The notes under the pieces are model-generated. The model made no database searches. It had not been told where the DNA came from and was given only the letters and a program-made list of their open reading frames with translations. Positions 8,901-17,814 of a stretch of 49,490 bases of DNA are shown one piece after another. Origin of the DNA: Acidobacteriota bacterium (GTDB taxonomy: Bacteria > Acidobacteriota > Terriglobia > Bryobacterales > Bryobacteraceae); the NCBI GenBank assembly GCA_025350695.1, contig JANXXI010000313.1:1-49490 (forward strand), given 5' to 3'. A program made the position numbers and the translations under genes. Position 1 is the first letter of the stretch. Each line of letters begins with the position of its first letter.

Positions 8901-9031
8901 CAGCCTCCAGCGCCTTTGCCAAAATGGGCGACTCAGCCGCCCCAGCCGATTTGCAGCCGCGCGAACTGGCCGCCTACACAGCCGTCGCCAGCATGCTTTT
9001 CAACCTGGACGAAGCGGTCACCAAGGAGTAA
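5981..9031 (+). CDS. DUF1549/DUF1553 cytochrome-c-type protein with LamG insert
   Basis: The 1016-residue exported protein begins with a signal peptide (core LCKILLAAVPAFAA). Domains in order are: a planctomycete-type cytochrome c domain with CFQCH (about residues 37-41), DUF1549 (about 120-340, including a second CARCH near 325), a LamG/concanavalin-like insert (about 436-611) and DUF1553 (about 690-1006). Such proteins sit with DUF1501 proteins in Planctomycetes and Acidobacteria and are thought to act in extracytoplasmic glycan metabolism; the reaction is not established. The ATG at 5981 was preferred to 5933 because it begins just before the signal peptide; 5993 is also possible. DUF1501 follows after 6 bases, so the two form an operon. 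Confidence 0.9.
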   Translation: MDQPMLTLCKILLAAVPAFAASVEFNRDVRPILSDKCFQCHGADAKNKNIPLRLDREDAAKADLGSGRRAIVPGKAEQSELIRRVTASAARRMPPISSGHTLSVKEIDTLRTWITEGGVWQAHWAFIPPKRSAAPSVTNTSWLRNPIDSFVLSRLEQQGLKPAPQASKETLLRRTSLDLTGLPPTIGELEDFLKDPSPKAYESAVDRLLASPRYGERMAVRWLDAARYADTNGYQFDGERTMWRWRDWVIASFNRNQRYDSFLTDQIAGDMLPGATLDQKIATGFNRNHRANTEDGIIPEEYAVEYVVDRLETTSTVFLGVTLGCARCHNHKYDPFTQKEFYQFFAYFNNVPELGRAMKYGNSPPLIPAPTDAQKVQLAKVDATIQAAQKKFDQHQPRIEQALSNPASRQPAYWRPNTGYETAQRKLVGNVTFENGPVSSAAKLDGSAFMELSGAGLFDIEDRFTISGWIYSDTIPQGALLTRMADTVRGKGYGIYADKGKLHFHITNNYDDDALRLETPVALEAQRWHHVAFSYDGSRMAEGVTVYLDGKPQEKKVLLDTLYRPFKNAGAKYNEPFRVGGGWGKGNHFKGLIDDPRTYSRVLRTDEISAMAAPIAPGTKQALWSYLDTQAPEEIARDWRQLNELGQQRESLERTFPTVMVMAESPNRKETRILLRGAYDKPGEKVDPGVPATLPPLPTGAPNNRLGLAQWMTSPENPLVARVAVNRFWQMYFGTGLVKTSEDFGQQGEWPSHPELLDWLATEFVRTGWDVKAMQKLIVTSAAYQQSSKATPELIQKDPDNRLISRGPRFRMPAEMVRDQALSASGLLTEKLGGPSVKPYQPAGLWKEVVMQDMDYTQSKGPDTYRRGLYTFWKRTVAPPMMATFDAANREACVVRENRTNTPLQALNLMNDVTFLEAARFVAQRMLTEGGPTSDARLAHGFRLILARAPQPAELNVLRNSLSYHLDYFASNQPASSAFAKMGDSAAPADLQPRELAAYTAVASMLFNLDEAVTKE

Positions 9032-9037
9032 CCAGCC

Positions 9038-10456
9038 ATGAATCCAATCGACCAACACAAACTCCTCGTCACCCGCCGCCACTTCTTCAACAAGGCGGCT
9101 ACCGGTGTTGGAACCGCCGCCCTCGCCTCGTTGCTAGGTTCAGAATCGAAGGCTGCCGAAACGCAGTTCACGCCGAAGGCCAAGCGCGTGATATACCTGT
9201 TTCAGCACGGTGCGCCGTCGCAGCTTGATCTGTTCGATTACAAGCCGGATCTAGTGAAGGCTCGCGGTACCGATCTTCCCGAGTCCATCCGCATGGGCCA
9301 GCGGCTCACCGGCATGACGGCCTACCAAACCACCTTTCCTACTGCGCCCAGCCTCTTCAAGTTTAAGCAGCACGGCAAATCTGCGATGTGGCTCAGCGAC
9401 TTGATTCCGCACACCGCGAAAGTCGCCGACGAGTTATGCCTGATCAAGTCCATGAAGACGGAAGCAATCAATCACGACCCGGCCGTGACGTTCTTTCAGA
9501 CCGGCTTCCAACTGGCCGGACGTCCTAGCGCCGGGGCATGGGTCAGCTACGGCCTCGGCAGCATGAATCAGGATCTTCCGTCGTTCGTCGTGATGGTTTC
9601 CCAAGGCCTGGGCAACTCGCAAGCGTTGGCCGATCGCGCTTGGGGTAGCGGCTTCCTGCCCACGAAATATCAAGGCGTCAAGTTCCGTTCCGGCGCCGAC
9701 CCGGTTCTCTATTTGTCCAACCCTGAAGGCTATTCCCCCACGGCCCGACGTCGATTTCTGGACGACTTGAACAAGCTCAACGAAATGAAAATGGCCGAGT
9801 ATCAGGACCCGGAAATTTCCACGCGTATCTCCCAATACGAAATGGCGTTTCGCATGCAGACGTCCGTTCCCGAACTGGCCGACCTCTCAAAAGAACCCGA
9901 AAGCACCTTCGAGCTTTACGGCCCCGATTCCCGCAAGCCCGGCACGTATGCCGCCAACTGCATCCTCGCCCGGCGACTGGCTGAACGAGGCGTGCGTTTC
10001 ATCCAACTGTTCCACCGTGGCTGGGACCAACACAACAATCTGCCTCGCGAAATCGCGAAGCAGTGCGGACAAACCGACCAAGCCTCCGCCGCGCTTATCA
10101 CAGACCTGAAGCAGCGCGGCCTGCTCGACGACACCCTCGTAATCTGGGGCGGTGAATTCGGCCGCACCGTATATTCGCAAGGCGTGCTCACTGCTGATAA
10201 TTACGGCCGAGACCATCACCCGCGTTGCTTTTCGCTATGGGCTGCCGGCGGTGGCATCAAGCCAGGCATCACCTTCGGCGAAACCGACGACTACAGTTAC
10301 AACATCACCGAAAACCCGGTCGAGGTCCACGACCTCCATGCCACAATGATGCGCTGCCTAGGCATCGACCACTTGAAGCTTACCTACAAATTCCAAGGCC
10401 GCCACTACCGCCTGACGGACGTGCATGGAAATGTCGTCAAAGGAATTCTTGCTTAG
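9038..10456 (+). CDS. DUF1501 family Tat-exported protein
   Basis: The 472-residue protein starts with a Tat signal (TRRHFFNKA followed by a hydrophobic stretch ending near SKAA). The rest matches DUF1501, which has a sulfatase/alkaline-phosphatase-like fold: [27 protein letters not shown], and [10 protein letters not shown] with GRDHHP toward the C-terminus, the residues expected to bind metal. It is the usual partner of DUF1549/DUF1553 proteins, and only 6 bases separate the two genes. The substrate is unknown; the pair probably modifies or binds sugars in the periplasm or at the outer membrane. Family assignment is firm. Confidence 0.9.
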   Translation: MNPIDQHKLLVTRRHFFNKAATGVGTAALASLLGSESKAAETQFTPKAKRVIYLFQHGAPSQLDLFDYKPDLVKARGTDLPESIRMGQRLTGMTAYQTTFPTAPSLFKFKQHGKSAMWLSDLIPHTAKVADELCLIKSMKTEAINHDPAVTFFQTGFQLAGRPSAGAWVSYGLGSMNQDLPSFVVMVSQGLGNSQALADRAWGSGFLPTKYQGVKFRSGADPVLYLSNPEGYSPTARRRFLDDLNKLNEMKMAEYQDPEISTRISQYEMAFRMQTSVPELADLSKEPESTFELYGPDSRKPGTYAANCILARRLAERGVRFIQLFHRGWDQHNNLPREIAKQCGQTDQASAALITDLKQRGLLDDTLVIWGGEFGRTVYSQGVLTADNYGRDHHPRCFSLWAAGGGIKPGITFGETDDYSYNITENPVEVHDLHATMMRCLGIDHLKLTYKFQGRHYRLTDVHGNVVKGILA

Positions 10457-10474
10457 AAGCTCGCTTTGCCAACA

Positions 10475-11530
10475 ATGATGACGTTACGCCAATGGCGCAA
10501 GAAGCCACAAACCATCTCCGCCTCCTGGTACCTCGCCGACATTATGGAAGCACGCGGCCGCCAGGACCTTTATCTTCGCCAATCGCCACAGCGGCTCAAA
10601 GTCCTGCGGGATCACGCCCTGATAGAAAGCGCGGTCTCCTCCAATCGAATGGAAGGCGTACAAATCGAAGCATCGCGGCTTGCCGCCGTCATGCGGAGCA
10701 ACACCTCTCCGCGCGACCGGGACGAAGAAGAGATCCGCGGCTATCGTAACGTCCTAAACTTAATCCATTCCAAAGGAGCGAACCTGCCATTCAATGAGGA
10801 AACCATCTTAAAGCTTCACTACCTGAGCCGCGGAAAGACCGGCGACGCTGGTCAATACAAGAAGTCCGGCAGCAATATCATCGAGCACCGCCCCGATGGC
10901 CGTGTCCGTATTCGCTTTCACACTGTCTCCGCAAGGCGCTCTCCTGGCTCTCTTCACGAAATGCTTGAGCTGCGAAAACAGTGCCTTGAAGACCGATGGA
11001 TCCATCCACTAATAGCCATCGCCGGAACGAATCTCGACTTTCTCTGCATCCACCTATTCCGCGACGGCAACGGCCGCGTATCACGCCTTCTTCTACTTCT
11101 CGATGCCTACCATCAAGGCCTTGAAGTGGGCCGTTATGTCAGCGTGGAAAAGCTAATCGAAGAGAACAAAGCCCGTTACTACGAGACCCTGGAGCAGTCT
11201 TCCCAAGGTTGGCATGAAGGCAAGCACGATCCTTGGTTCTACATTCAGCACGTCCTGTATCTCTTCAAGTCGGCCAGCACGGAATTCGAACGGCGCCTGA
11301 TCGATACGGCGCCTCCTCGCGGCGAGAAAACCGACATGATCATCCGCATTGTCGACCAATTCGACGAACCCTTCCGGGTCTCCGACATAGTCCGCCTTGC
11401 GGCCGGCGTTAGCATCGACACGATCCGGTTAGTCCTAAAAAGCCTGAAAAACAAGGGGCAAGTTGAGTGCTTAGGCCGCGGCCAAACCGCCCGATGGAAC
11501 AAATTAGGCCCGTCCGCCCCAATTAGGTAA
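10475..11530 (+). CDS. Fic family protein (predicted AMP-transferase) with built-in inhibitory helix
   Basis: The 351-residue protein carries the Fic motif HLFRDGNGR (His about 183), with Leu in place of the common Pro after His. An N-terminal inhibitory motif SNRMEG (about 56-61) fits S/T-x-x-x-E-G/N of class II Fic proteins, where the Glu blocks ATP gamma-phosphate binding. A C-terminal winged-helix-like region (PFRVSDIVRLAAGVS) is typical of bacterial Fic/DUF4172-like proteins. It is expected to AMPylate target proteins, the target being unknown. An in-frame TTG at 10466 and a second ATG at 10478 are alternative starts. The stop overlaps the start of the next gene by one base (TAATG), so the two are translationally coupled. 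Confidence 0.88.
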   Translation: MMTLRQWRKKPQTISASWYLADIMEARGRQDLYLRQSPQRLKVLRDHALIESAVSSNRMEGVQIEASRLAAVMRSNTSPRDRDEEEIRGYRNVLNLIHSKGANLPFNEETILKLHYLSRGKTGDAGQYKKSGSNIIEHRPDGRVRIRFHTVSARRSPGSLHEMLELRKQCLEDRWIHPLIAIAGTNLDFLCIHLFRDGNGRVSRLLLLLDAYHQGLEVGRYVSVEKLIEENKARYYETLEQSSQGWHEGKHDPWFYIQHVLYLFKSASTEFERRLIDTAPPRGEKTDMIIRIVDQFDEPFRVSDIVRLAAGVSIDTIRLVLKSLKNKGQVECLGRGQTARWNKLGPSAPIR

Positions 11531-12621
11531 TGGGCACTCCCTTCACTCGCCGATCTTTCCTCGCCACGGCCTTCGGCCGCTTCACGCCCAGCCAAAAAGC
11601 AGCAGCTGTGGAGCGCGGACTGCGCTTCATCTACAAGACATCCCACAACAAAAAAGCCTTCTCCAATTGGGGACAAGATTACCTGTGGTGCTTCTACACA
11701 ATCTCCGTCTCAGCTGCCGATCCCAAGCTCAAAGCCCTTGCTTGGAAAATGGGGCAAGACCGCGCCCGTCACTGGCTCCGTCTAAATCCTGGCATCCCTG
11801 AAAAATTCGCGACTTCGGGTGAAGTTTCTTACTGGGTCTTCGCGAGTCACAGCGCCATCCTGCTGGGCGCCCCAGTGCCACCCAACAAGGACGTACTCCG
11901 CGAAGCCGCCGCCCGATTCAAGCCTGAAGCATTCCTTGGCTTCGACCCCAAAAAACCCATCCCCCACGATCTCCCCCTGCCCTGCCCAAAGGACAAGAGC
12001 CGTAACCCGCAAGGCGCAAACACCTGCATCAAATGCGGAGCGGCGTTAACCTTCACTGATCCGTACGACCTGCTGTGCGACGGCATCATTGCCGCCTACT
12101 CCGGCGATAGTTACGGCGTGACACTCGGCGCAACCCTGCCTGAAGTGATGAGTCAAATCCCAGGCCTGCGTCCCTATCGAGGGCCGATCAGTAAGGACGA
12201 CAGCGGATTCAGCAGCCTCACTTACGCCGTAACGCACATTATCTATGCACTCAACGATTACGGAATCTACCGGCTCCGCAAAGAATGGCTGCCCGCTGAG
12301 TTTGATTTCCTGGTGACACACTTACTGCTGAATATCGAATGGGATGACCCCGAAACGCTGGGTGAATTCATGGACACACTGAAGTCGTTCGGCCCCGCCG
12401 GGACAGAGGAACTCATCCGCAAAGGTGAGGAATTTCTATTGGCGCGCCAGAACCCCGATGGAAGTTGGGGTGATCCGAAAGAGAAGGACGTCTACATCCG
12501 CTATCACTCCACTTGGACCGCAATCGGCGGCTTGATGGATTTTGCGTTGATTAAGGAAGGCGTCAGTTTTCCAGAAGCACTCAGGCGCGCGGCGCCTTCA
12601 ACGGCTTTTTCAAAACCTTAG
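11530..12621 (+). CDS. Tat-exported alpha-toroid (squalene cyclase/prenyltransferase-like fold) protein
   Basis: The 363-residue protein begins with a likely Tat signal (TRRSFLATAFG). It contains helical repeats of the terpenoid-cyclase toroid type: ERGLRFIYKT near the start, and LARQNPDGSWGDP with YHSTWTAIGGL near the end, the QxxDGSW pattern typical of QW-like repeats. In the middle it holds Cys residues arranged as CPKDK... CIKCG, suggesting a small zinc knuckle. It lacks the DxDD motif of class II terpene cyclases, so I do not call it a cyclase. It is coupled to the Fic gene by a one-base overlap. Its last 41 bases overlap the convergent TfoX-like gene. Function unknown. Confidence 0.72.
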   Translation: MGTPFTRRSFLATAFGRFTPSQKAAAVERGLRFIYKTSHNKKAFSNWGQDYLWCFYTISVSAADPKLKALAWKMGQDRARHWLRLNPGIPEKFATSGEVSYWVFASHSAILLGAPVPPNKDVLREAAARFKPEAFLGFDPKKPIPHDLPLPCPKDKSRNPQGANTCIKCGAALTFTDPYDLLCDGIIAAYSGDSYGVTLGATLPEVMSQIPGLRPYRGPISKDDSGFSSLTYAVTHIIYALNDYGIYRLRKEWLPAEFDFLVTHLLLNIEWDDPETLGEFMDTLKSFGPAGTEELIRKGEEFLLARQNPDGSWGDPKEKDVYIRYHSTWTAIGGLMDFALIKEGVSFPEALRRAAPSTAFSKP

Positions 12622-12970
12622 GCGGCAGCGTCTCGACGTAAGACCGCGCCATCGCTACCCAGGATTTCAAATCGGCGCTCTTGGTCAGGCCTCCAGGCTC
12701 CACCATCACGAAGCCCGGCATCTTACGGCCGGCTCCCATGCATGGTCGCGCAAAAGGACTCTTCAAGGCTTGCGGCTCAGCGTCCACGCCCACGCGAACC
12801 ATCAGACCGGTCCGCGCTGCGCAGCAAAGCATATTGCCTTTTATCAAAAAGCAGATGCCGCCGAACATGCGCTGCTGCGTCGCCAAACCATCAGGCAAAG
12901 CCAAATCAACTCTGGCCGCCAAGTCGAGCGGATCGACAAACTTCTCACCTGTTGGTGCGGATGTTTTCAT
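12581..12970 (-). CDS. TfoX N-terminal domain family protein
   Basis: The 129-residue protein shows the TfoX/Sxy N-terminal fold: RVDLALPDGLATQQRMFGGICFLIKGNM, then the second half with MPGFVMVEPG and a C-terminal helix. Stand-alone TfoX_N proteins are common; the link to natural competence known from Sxy is not shown for this form. The start at 12970 places the domain correctly; a longer frame to 13006 is less likely. The 3' end overlaps the convergent toroid gene by 41 bases, so both C-termini are encoded on opposite strands of the same DNA. Confidence 0.8.
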   Translation of the reverse strand: MKTSAPTGEKFVDPLDLAARVDLALPDGLATQQRMFGGICFLIKGNMLCCAARTGLMVRVGVDAEPQALKSPFARPCMGAGRKMPGFVMVEPGGLTKSADLKSWVAMARSYVETLPPKVLKKPLKAPRA

Positions 12971-13038
12971 AACCCTACATGACAATCGTAATCCGCCGCA
13001 GGCCAAGACTCAAGTCCCGGTGCGATATCATCTGTTTC

Positions 13039-13755
13039 ATGAAACGCATTTTCCTTGCCTCAATCCTGGTCCTAGGCTCCCTCGCCTCGCGTCTTCGAGG
13101 CGGTCCGGTCCCTGAATTCCGCGATCTTTTCAACGGTAAAGACCTCACAGGTTGGATCAATGTCAACACCGATCCGGGCACCTGGAGAATGGAGAAGGGC
13201 GAACTAATCTGTACGGGAAATCCCATCGGCGTCATGCGCAGCGCCAAGCAGTATGAAAATTTTGTGCTCCATATTGAGTGGATGCACATGGAGGCTGGCG
13301 GGAACTCCGGCGTATTCCTTTGGAGCAGCGCAGTCCCCAATCCGCAGTCGCGACTTCCTGATGGCGTCGAGGTCCAGATGCTGGGACTCGAATGGCCCGA
13401 CCTTCATGCCAAGGACGGAATCAAGCCGCCGGTGGCCTATGTGCACGGGGAGTTGTTCGGGGTGAACGGCGTCAAGACCACACCCGACAATCCTCGCGGC
13501 ACCCGCAGTATGTCGGTCGAGAACCGCTGCCTGGGCCGTGGCAAATGGAATACTTACGATGTGGTGGCCATTGACGGCGTGATCAAGCTTTCGGTGAACG
13601 GCAAGTTCGTCAACGGTATTAGCCGGTCTACACAGAAGAAGGGCTACCTCTGCATGGAATCGGAAGGCGCTGAAATCCATTTCCGAAATGTGAAAATCAT
13701 GGAATTGCCTCCTGGTGTAACGACGCCCGAACAGACGGCGCCCGAAATTCGCTAA
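13039..13755 (+). CDS. DUF1080 (3-keto-disaccharide hydrolase-like) secreted protein
   Basis: The 238-residue protein has a signal peptide ([16 protein letters not shown]) followed by a DUF1080 jelly-roll domain: [35 protein letters not shown], and a C-terminal [19 protein letters not shown]. Characterised DUF1080 members hydrolyse 3-keto-glycosides in the periplasm, a step paired with Gfo/Idh/MocA dehydrogenases, which are also present at 46054-48214. The ATG at 13039 was chosen because the signal peptide starts there and a TATCAT box ends 8 bases before it. The stop overlaps the next start (TAATG). Family firm, exact substrate unknown. Confidence 0.87.
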   Translation: MKRIFLASILVLGSLASRLRGGPVPEFRDLFNGKDLTGWINVNTDPGTWRMEKGELICTGNPIGVMRSAKQYENFVLHIEWMHMEAGGNSGVFLWSSAVPNPQSRLPDGVEVQMLGLEWPDLHAKDGIKPPVAYVHGELFGVNGVKTTPDNPRGTRSMSVENRCLGRGKWNTYDVVAIDGVIKLSVNGKFVNGISRSTQKKGYLCMESEGAEIHFRNVKIMELPPGVTTPEQTAPEIR

Positions 13756-14504
13756 TGGCCAGGAAGCTTGCCTTGACGCGGAACAACATGGGCTGGGCCG
13801 CGGAAAAGCCGAACCAGATCAATCAGCTCTTTGTGGATTTTTGCGCTACCGGAGCTTGCGGCGAAAATTCTCCGGCCCTCGATATTGGCGCGGCCTACGG
13901 ACTGGCGACGATTGCCGCGCTTGAGGCAGGGGCGAATGTAATCGCTAACGATCTGGATCCCACGCATTTAGAAGAGATCGTCCGCCGAACGCCCGAAGAA
14001 TCGCGCCAAAGGCTGCAATTGAAGGCGGGCAAATTTCCCCGCGAGATCCACTTCGAGCCCGGCACGCTTGGCGCGATTCACGCCTCCAATGTGTTCCACT
14101 TCCTAACCGGCAACCAGCTTGCTTACGGCATCCGTAACGCCGCACGATGGCTGCGACCGGGGGGCAAGCTATTCGTCCAGGCCGCGACCCCATACCAGGC
14201 CCAGTTTGCCAGCTTCATTCCCGAATACGAGCGCCGCGTGCTCGTCGGCGTCAAGTGGCCTGGCTGGGTGGAAAAAATCAGCCGCTATTCCCAACACAAG
14301 AAACTAGGCGCGATGCCTGCATCCATTCACCTGCTCGATGTGCGCACGCTCGTTCCGCTGATTGAAGCCACCGGGCTTACCGTAGAACGAGCGTGGCTTT
14401 ATCAGCGCGATGACTTCCCGAGAGAATTAAGGCTCGATGGCCGGGAGTCTTTCGGTTTAGTTGCGCTTAAAAATAAAGCTTCAATCCTAACTGCAACGAC
14501 CTAG
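13755..14504 (+). CDS. SAM-dependent methyltransferase, class I
   Basis: The 249-residue cytoplasmic protein has a Rossmann SAM-binding motif ALDIGAAYGLATIAALEAGA, an acidic residue at the end of beta-2 (ANDLDPTHLEE), and a later WLRPGGKLFVQ segment typical of class I methyltransferases. The target is unknown. Its ATG overlaps the DUF1080 stop (TAATG), indicating an operon. Its last 38 bases overlap the convergent Oar-like receptor gene. No terminator was seen between the two convergent genes, so their transcripts must run into each other or end by another mechanism. Confidence 0.78.
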   Translation: MARKLALTRNNMGWAAEKPNQINQLFVDFCATGACGENSPALDIGAAYGLATIAALEAGANVIANDLDPTHLEEIVRRTPEESRQRLQLKAGKFPREIHFEPGTLGAIHASNVFHFLTGNQLAYGIRNAARWLRPGGKLFVQAATPYQAQFASFIPEYERRVLVGVKWPGWVEKISRYSQHKKLGAMPASIHLLDVRTLVPLIEATGLTVERAWLYQRDDFPRELRLDGRESFGLVALKNKASILTATT

Positions 14505-17500
14505 ATGCCTGGGCGCTCAGTACCTTACCGAAGTTAATGTTTGCCAGATCCGCCGTTGGCCCGCCATAAGTCACCACGTTCAACACGTTATAAGCCTCCG
14601 CCCTGAACTCCGCATAAATCCGTTCGCGAATCGGAAACTTTCGGAAGGCTGATAAGTCCATGCGCTTCGGTGCATCGGTCCGCAAAATATTACGGCCGGC
14701 ATTACCGAAGGTAAAGGCCGAGGGAGCCCGGAAGGCAGCCGTCTCGAACCACTTCGCCGGAGTCTGCTTATCCAAATGCCAATCTCCCACCACGTTGGGC
14801 CGCATATAGTTGACGTTGCCCGTGTTCGCAATATCGCCGGTGATGGTCACATTCACGGGAGTGCCGGAACGCAAATCAGCAATGCCGTTTACTTGCCAGT
14901 TGCCCAGCACATAATCGGCCACCTTGTTGCCCGTATGCAACAGCTTGCCACTGCCGATGGGCAGATCGTAGACCCAACTGATCACCAGATTGTGAGGCAC
15001 GTCGTAGCTTGAAAGACTGCGGTCGGCTCTGGAGTTGTAGGGATTCTGAATGGAATTTCCCTCCACCCCGAAAAAGCCCGAAGAGCCCGGATCGATCGAC
15101 TTGCTCCAAGTATAGGAAGCGGTCAAAGCAAGGCCACCGGCAAAGCGACGGTCAATCGAACTCTGCAAGGAATGGTAGTTGGCATTGCCCCAGCTGCGAT
15201 CCCAGGAAGTTGGAATAGCCATGTAGGGAAACTGCAAACGTTCCTTGAAATTGCCGGGGCCAGCAGTCAGAGCTACACCGTAGCGGCCGCCCACATCGGT
15301 TCGATGGCTGCCCGATCCCACATAATTCACATTCAACACCGTATTGTTGGTCACCTGACGTTGTACGCCAAAATTCCACTGGATCGAATAGGCGTTCTTC
15401 CAATCTGGATCAAGGAAAAATGCCGTTTGGACGAAGGGATCGGCCAGCGGAAAGACGGCCGAAGGAAGCGGATTCGCTGCGAAGACAGACGGAAGCACCT
15501 GGGCGCTGGTCGGCAAATTCATGTTCGAGGCCGAGGTGAATCCCAAGCTGGGCCAAGTGCCAATCGGATTGCGGGCAATTTGCGTGATGCCAGAATAGTT
15601 GTCGAAGAACATGCCGGCCGAAGCGCGAATCGCGGTCTTGGGACCAAGGCGGTACGCCAAGCCGAGCCGCGGTTGGAAGTTCATCGTTGTATCTTTAAGG
15701 ATCTTGCCCGTCGGCGAGACAACTACGTTCGGCGGCAAGTAACCGGCGGGGGCGCCTGCGGGAGTGGGAACACAAGGGAACTTACCGGCCACAGCACATG
15801 GTGGCGCCGAAGCCTGCAGAATATAGATGCCCCTTTGATAGTCCATATCACCGATCTTGTTGTTGTTGGCGGCTTCAGTGCCGGCGGACGGTGTAAATGT
15901 CCGGTCATACCGCAGCCCCATGTTCACCGTCAGGTTGGTCGACACCTTCCACGAATCCTGAAAGTAGAAGCCCATTACACCAGCCGTTCCGGGAATGGTT
16001 TCAATCACATCTCGCCTCGTGGCGTTGTCGGGGACGGCTAACAGAAACGACGCAAGCGAGGAGCCCGTCGTTGCCACCCTGGTCGGATCGGACGTCTGGG
16101 CATCGGCAAAGCCTACCGAAGTGTTATCTATCACCGCGCCGTAACCAACCCGATTAAATTCGCCGCCCATCTTCAACATGTGCCGCCCTTTCAAAACGGA
16201 AAAACCCACCTTGCCCGTGTAGTTATTGGCATTGGTGGATTGCGAATAGTTCTCCGCCGAACTGAAGAAGTTGGCCACGTTCAATCCAGGAATCAGATTC
16301 ACACCACTGGAGTAAGGAGTTAGCGGGTTGGCGGTAAATCCCACCTTGCTTGTGAAATCGGATGCCAAAGACCGGTAGTGATTGTAAGTGGTGGTCCACT
16401 GTTGAACCCGGCCAAACTGGGCTTGCAGGACGGCGCTTGGACCGAACGTATGCACCCAGCTTGCATTGATGTTGTGGGCGCGGGCATTGGTTTCACTCAC
16501 CATCGCCGGAATGTTCACAGCCCCGGTAGCAGGGTTGAATGTACCGGTGTAACGCCCGGTGACGGTGTCTTTGTCGCTAAACTTATGATCGCCGCGAATG
16601 TTGAGCCACTGCGTCCTTGCCGTGTTCGGGGTGCGATTCACGGCATTGCGGTCAGCCACCGGGGTCGGTTCAGTAGGGGGTAATACGGTCCTTGCGAAGT
16701 AGGCCATCCCAGGGTTGATCATGCTTGCCGGAATCTGATTTCCCGGAAAAGGATCGCGCACGAAACTGCCTGCTTGCGCTGGATTCGCTCGCGTCGTGTA
16801 GGGATTGAAAATTTGCTTTGGCCAATCGCTCAAATCGCCGTTGAGGTTCGCGGCGGTGGGCACGCGGATGTAGCTGAGGGAAGGAGAGTGCGCCCGATTC
16901 TGTTGATAGCCGAAGAAGAAAAAGGTCCGGTTCTTGCCGTTGTAAAGCTTCGGCAACCAAACGGGCGCCCCTACCACTCCGCCAAACGTATGTCCCTTGA
17001 AGGGGTTCACTACGGGGTTAAATGTGTTACGCGCATTGAAGGCGTCGTTCTGTACAATCTCCCAAACCTGCCCTTTCAATTCATTGGTGCCCGATTTGGT
17101 GGCGGTGTTGATGGTCCCGCCCATCACGCCGCCAAACTCCGCCGAGTCGTTATGCGATTGTACTTTGAACTCTTCAATGGTCTCCATAATAGGGTTCAAG
17201 GCAAGATTGCTAAAGAAAGTGGCTTGATTGGGTGTGCCGTCCAACATGTACATGCTGCTACGGTTCACCTGCCCATTTACCGAGGGGATGCTGGATTGCC
17301 CAGTGGCCACCGGCGTAACGCCCGGCGTCATGCGCATCAGGTTTTGAATGTTACGTCCGCTAGGCAGATCCACCACTTGTTGGCGGGTCAACACGCCTCC
17401 CAGTTCGGCGGAGGCGCTCTGTATCTGGCTTCCAACGGCTTCCACCGTGACCGAATCCTGCACTCTACCGACAGGCAATACGAAATCGAACACTGATGAC

Positions 17501-17814
17501 TGATTCACCACCAGACTAAATGTATCCATCCGGCTAGTGGCGAAGCCAGTGCGGGATGCTTCCATTGTGTAGCTGCCAGGAAGAATGTTGAGAAGGATGA
17601 AGACGCCGCTCTCATTGGTAGCCGTCCGCGTTTCAACATTGGTTGCACTATTGCGCAGCAGGACAGATGCTTCGGGCACAACGGACCCGGTTGAATCGCG
17701 AACCGTGCCGCTGATCTGCGCTCTGGAGACCTGAGCAAGTACGGCTGGAGTTACGAAGGTGGCTGCGGAGATAAGCAGCAGCAAATTGGCAGAGCGTGTC
17801 TTTAGTAAGGACAT
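14467..17814 (-). CDS. Oar-like TonB-dependent outer-membrane receptor
   Basis: The 1115-residue protein has a signal peptide ending near AVLA-Q (27), an N-terminal carboxypeptidase-regulatory domain (about 33-110: ISGTVRDSTGSVVPEASV, SGVFILLNILPGSY), a plug region (VDLPSGRNIQNLMRMTPGV; MYMLDG; GGTINTATKSGTN) and a long beta barrel ending in ...GLKLYF with C-terminal Phe, as required for outer-membrane insertion. It resembles the OmpA-related Oar receptors that are greatly expanded in Acidobacteria, and is expected to import oligosaccharides or other large substrates with TonB energy. No TonB or ExbBD genes are in the window. The ligand is unknown. The 3' end overlaps the convergent methyltransferase by 38 bases. 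Confidence 0.9.
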   Translation of the reverse strand: MSLLKTRSANLLLLISAATFVTPAVLAQVSRAQISGTVRDSTGSVVPEASVLLRNSATNVETRTATNESGVFILLNILPGSYTMEASRTGFATSRMDTFSLVVNQSSVFDFVLPVGRVQDSVTVEAVGSQIQSASAELGGVLTRQQVVDLPSGRNIQNLMRMTPGVTPVATGQSSIPSVNGQVNRSSMYMLDGTPNQATFFSNLALNPIMETIEEFKVQSHNDSAEFGGVMGGTINTATKSGTNELKGQVWEIVQNDAFNARNTFNPVVNPFKGHTFGGVVGAPVWLPKLYNGKNRTFFFFGYQQNRAHSPSLSYIRVPTAANLNGDLSDWPKQIFNPYTTRANPAQAGSFVRDPFPGNQIPASMINPGMAYFARTVLPPTEPTPVADRNAVNRTPNTARTQWLNIRGDHKFSDKDTVTGRYTGTFNPATGAVNIPAMVSETNARAHNINASWVHTFGPSAVLQAQFGRVQQWTTTYNHYRSLASDFTSKVGFTANPLTPYSSGVNLIPGLNVANFFSSAENYSQSTNANNYTGKVGFSVLKGRHMLKMGGEFNRVGYGAVIDNTSVGFADAQTSDPTRVATTGSSLASFLLAVPDNATRRDVIETIPGTAGVMGFYFQDSWKVSTNLTVNMGLRYDRTFTPSAGTEAANNNKIGDMDYQRGIYILQASAPPCAVAGKFPCVPTPAGAPAGYLPPNVVVSPTGKILKDTTMNFQPRLGLAYRLGPKTAIRASAGMFFDNYSGITQIARNPIGTWPSLGFTSASNMNLPTSAQVLPSVFAANPLPSAVFPLADPFVQTAFFLDPDWKNAYSIQWNFGVQRQVTNNTVLNVNYVGSGSHRTDVGGRYGVALTAGPGNFKERLQFPYMAIPTSWDRSWGNANYHSLQSSIDRRFAGGLALTASYTWSKSIDPGSSGFFGVEGNSIQNPYNSRADRSLSSYDVPHNLVISWVYDLPIGSGKLLHTGNKVADYVLGNWQVNGIADLRSGTPVNVTITGDIANTGNVNYMRPNVVGDWHLDKQTPAKWFETAAFRAPSAFTFGNAGRNILRTDAPKRMDLSAFRKFPIRERIYAEFRAEAYNVLNVVTYGGPTADLANINFGKVLSAQASRSLQLGLKLYF

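Noticed and set aside
15172-16041. Plus-strand frame of 289 codons inside the Oar-like receptor
   Set aside because: Antisense shadow of a firm gene, without motifs.
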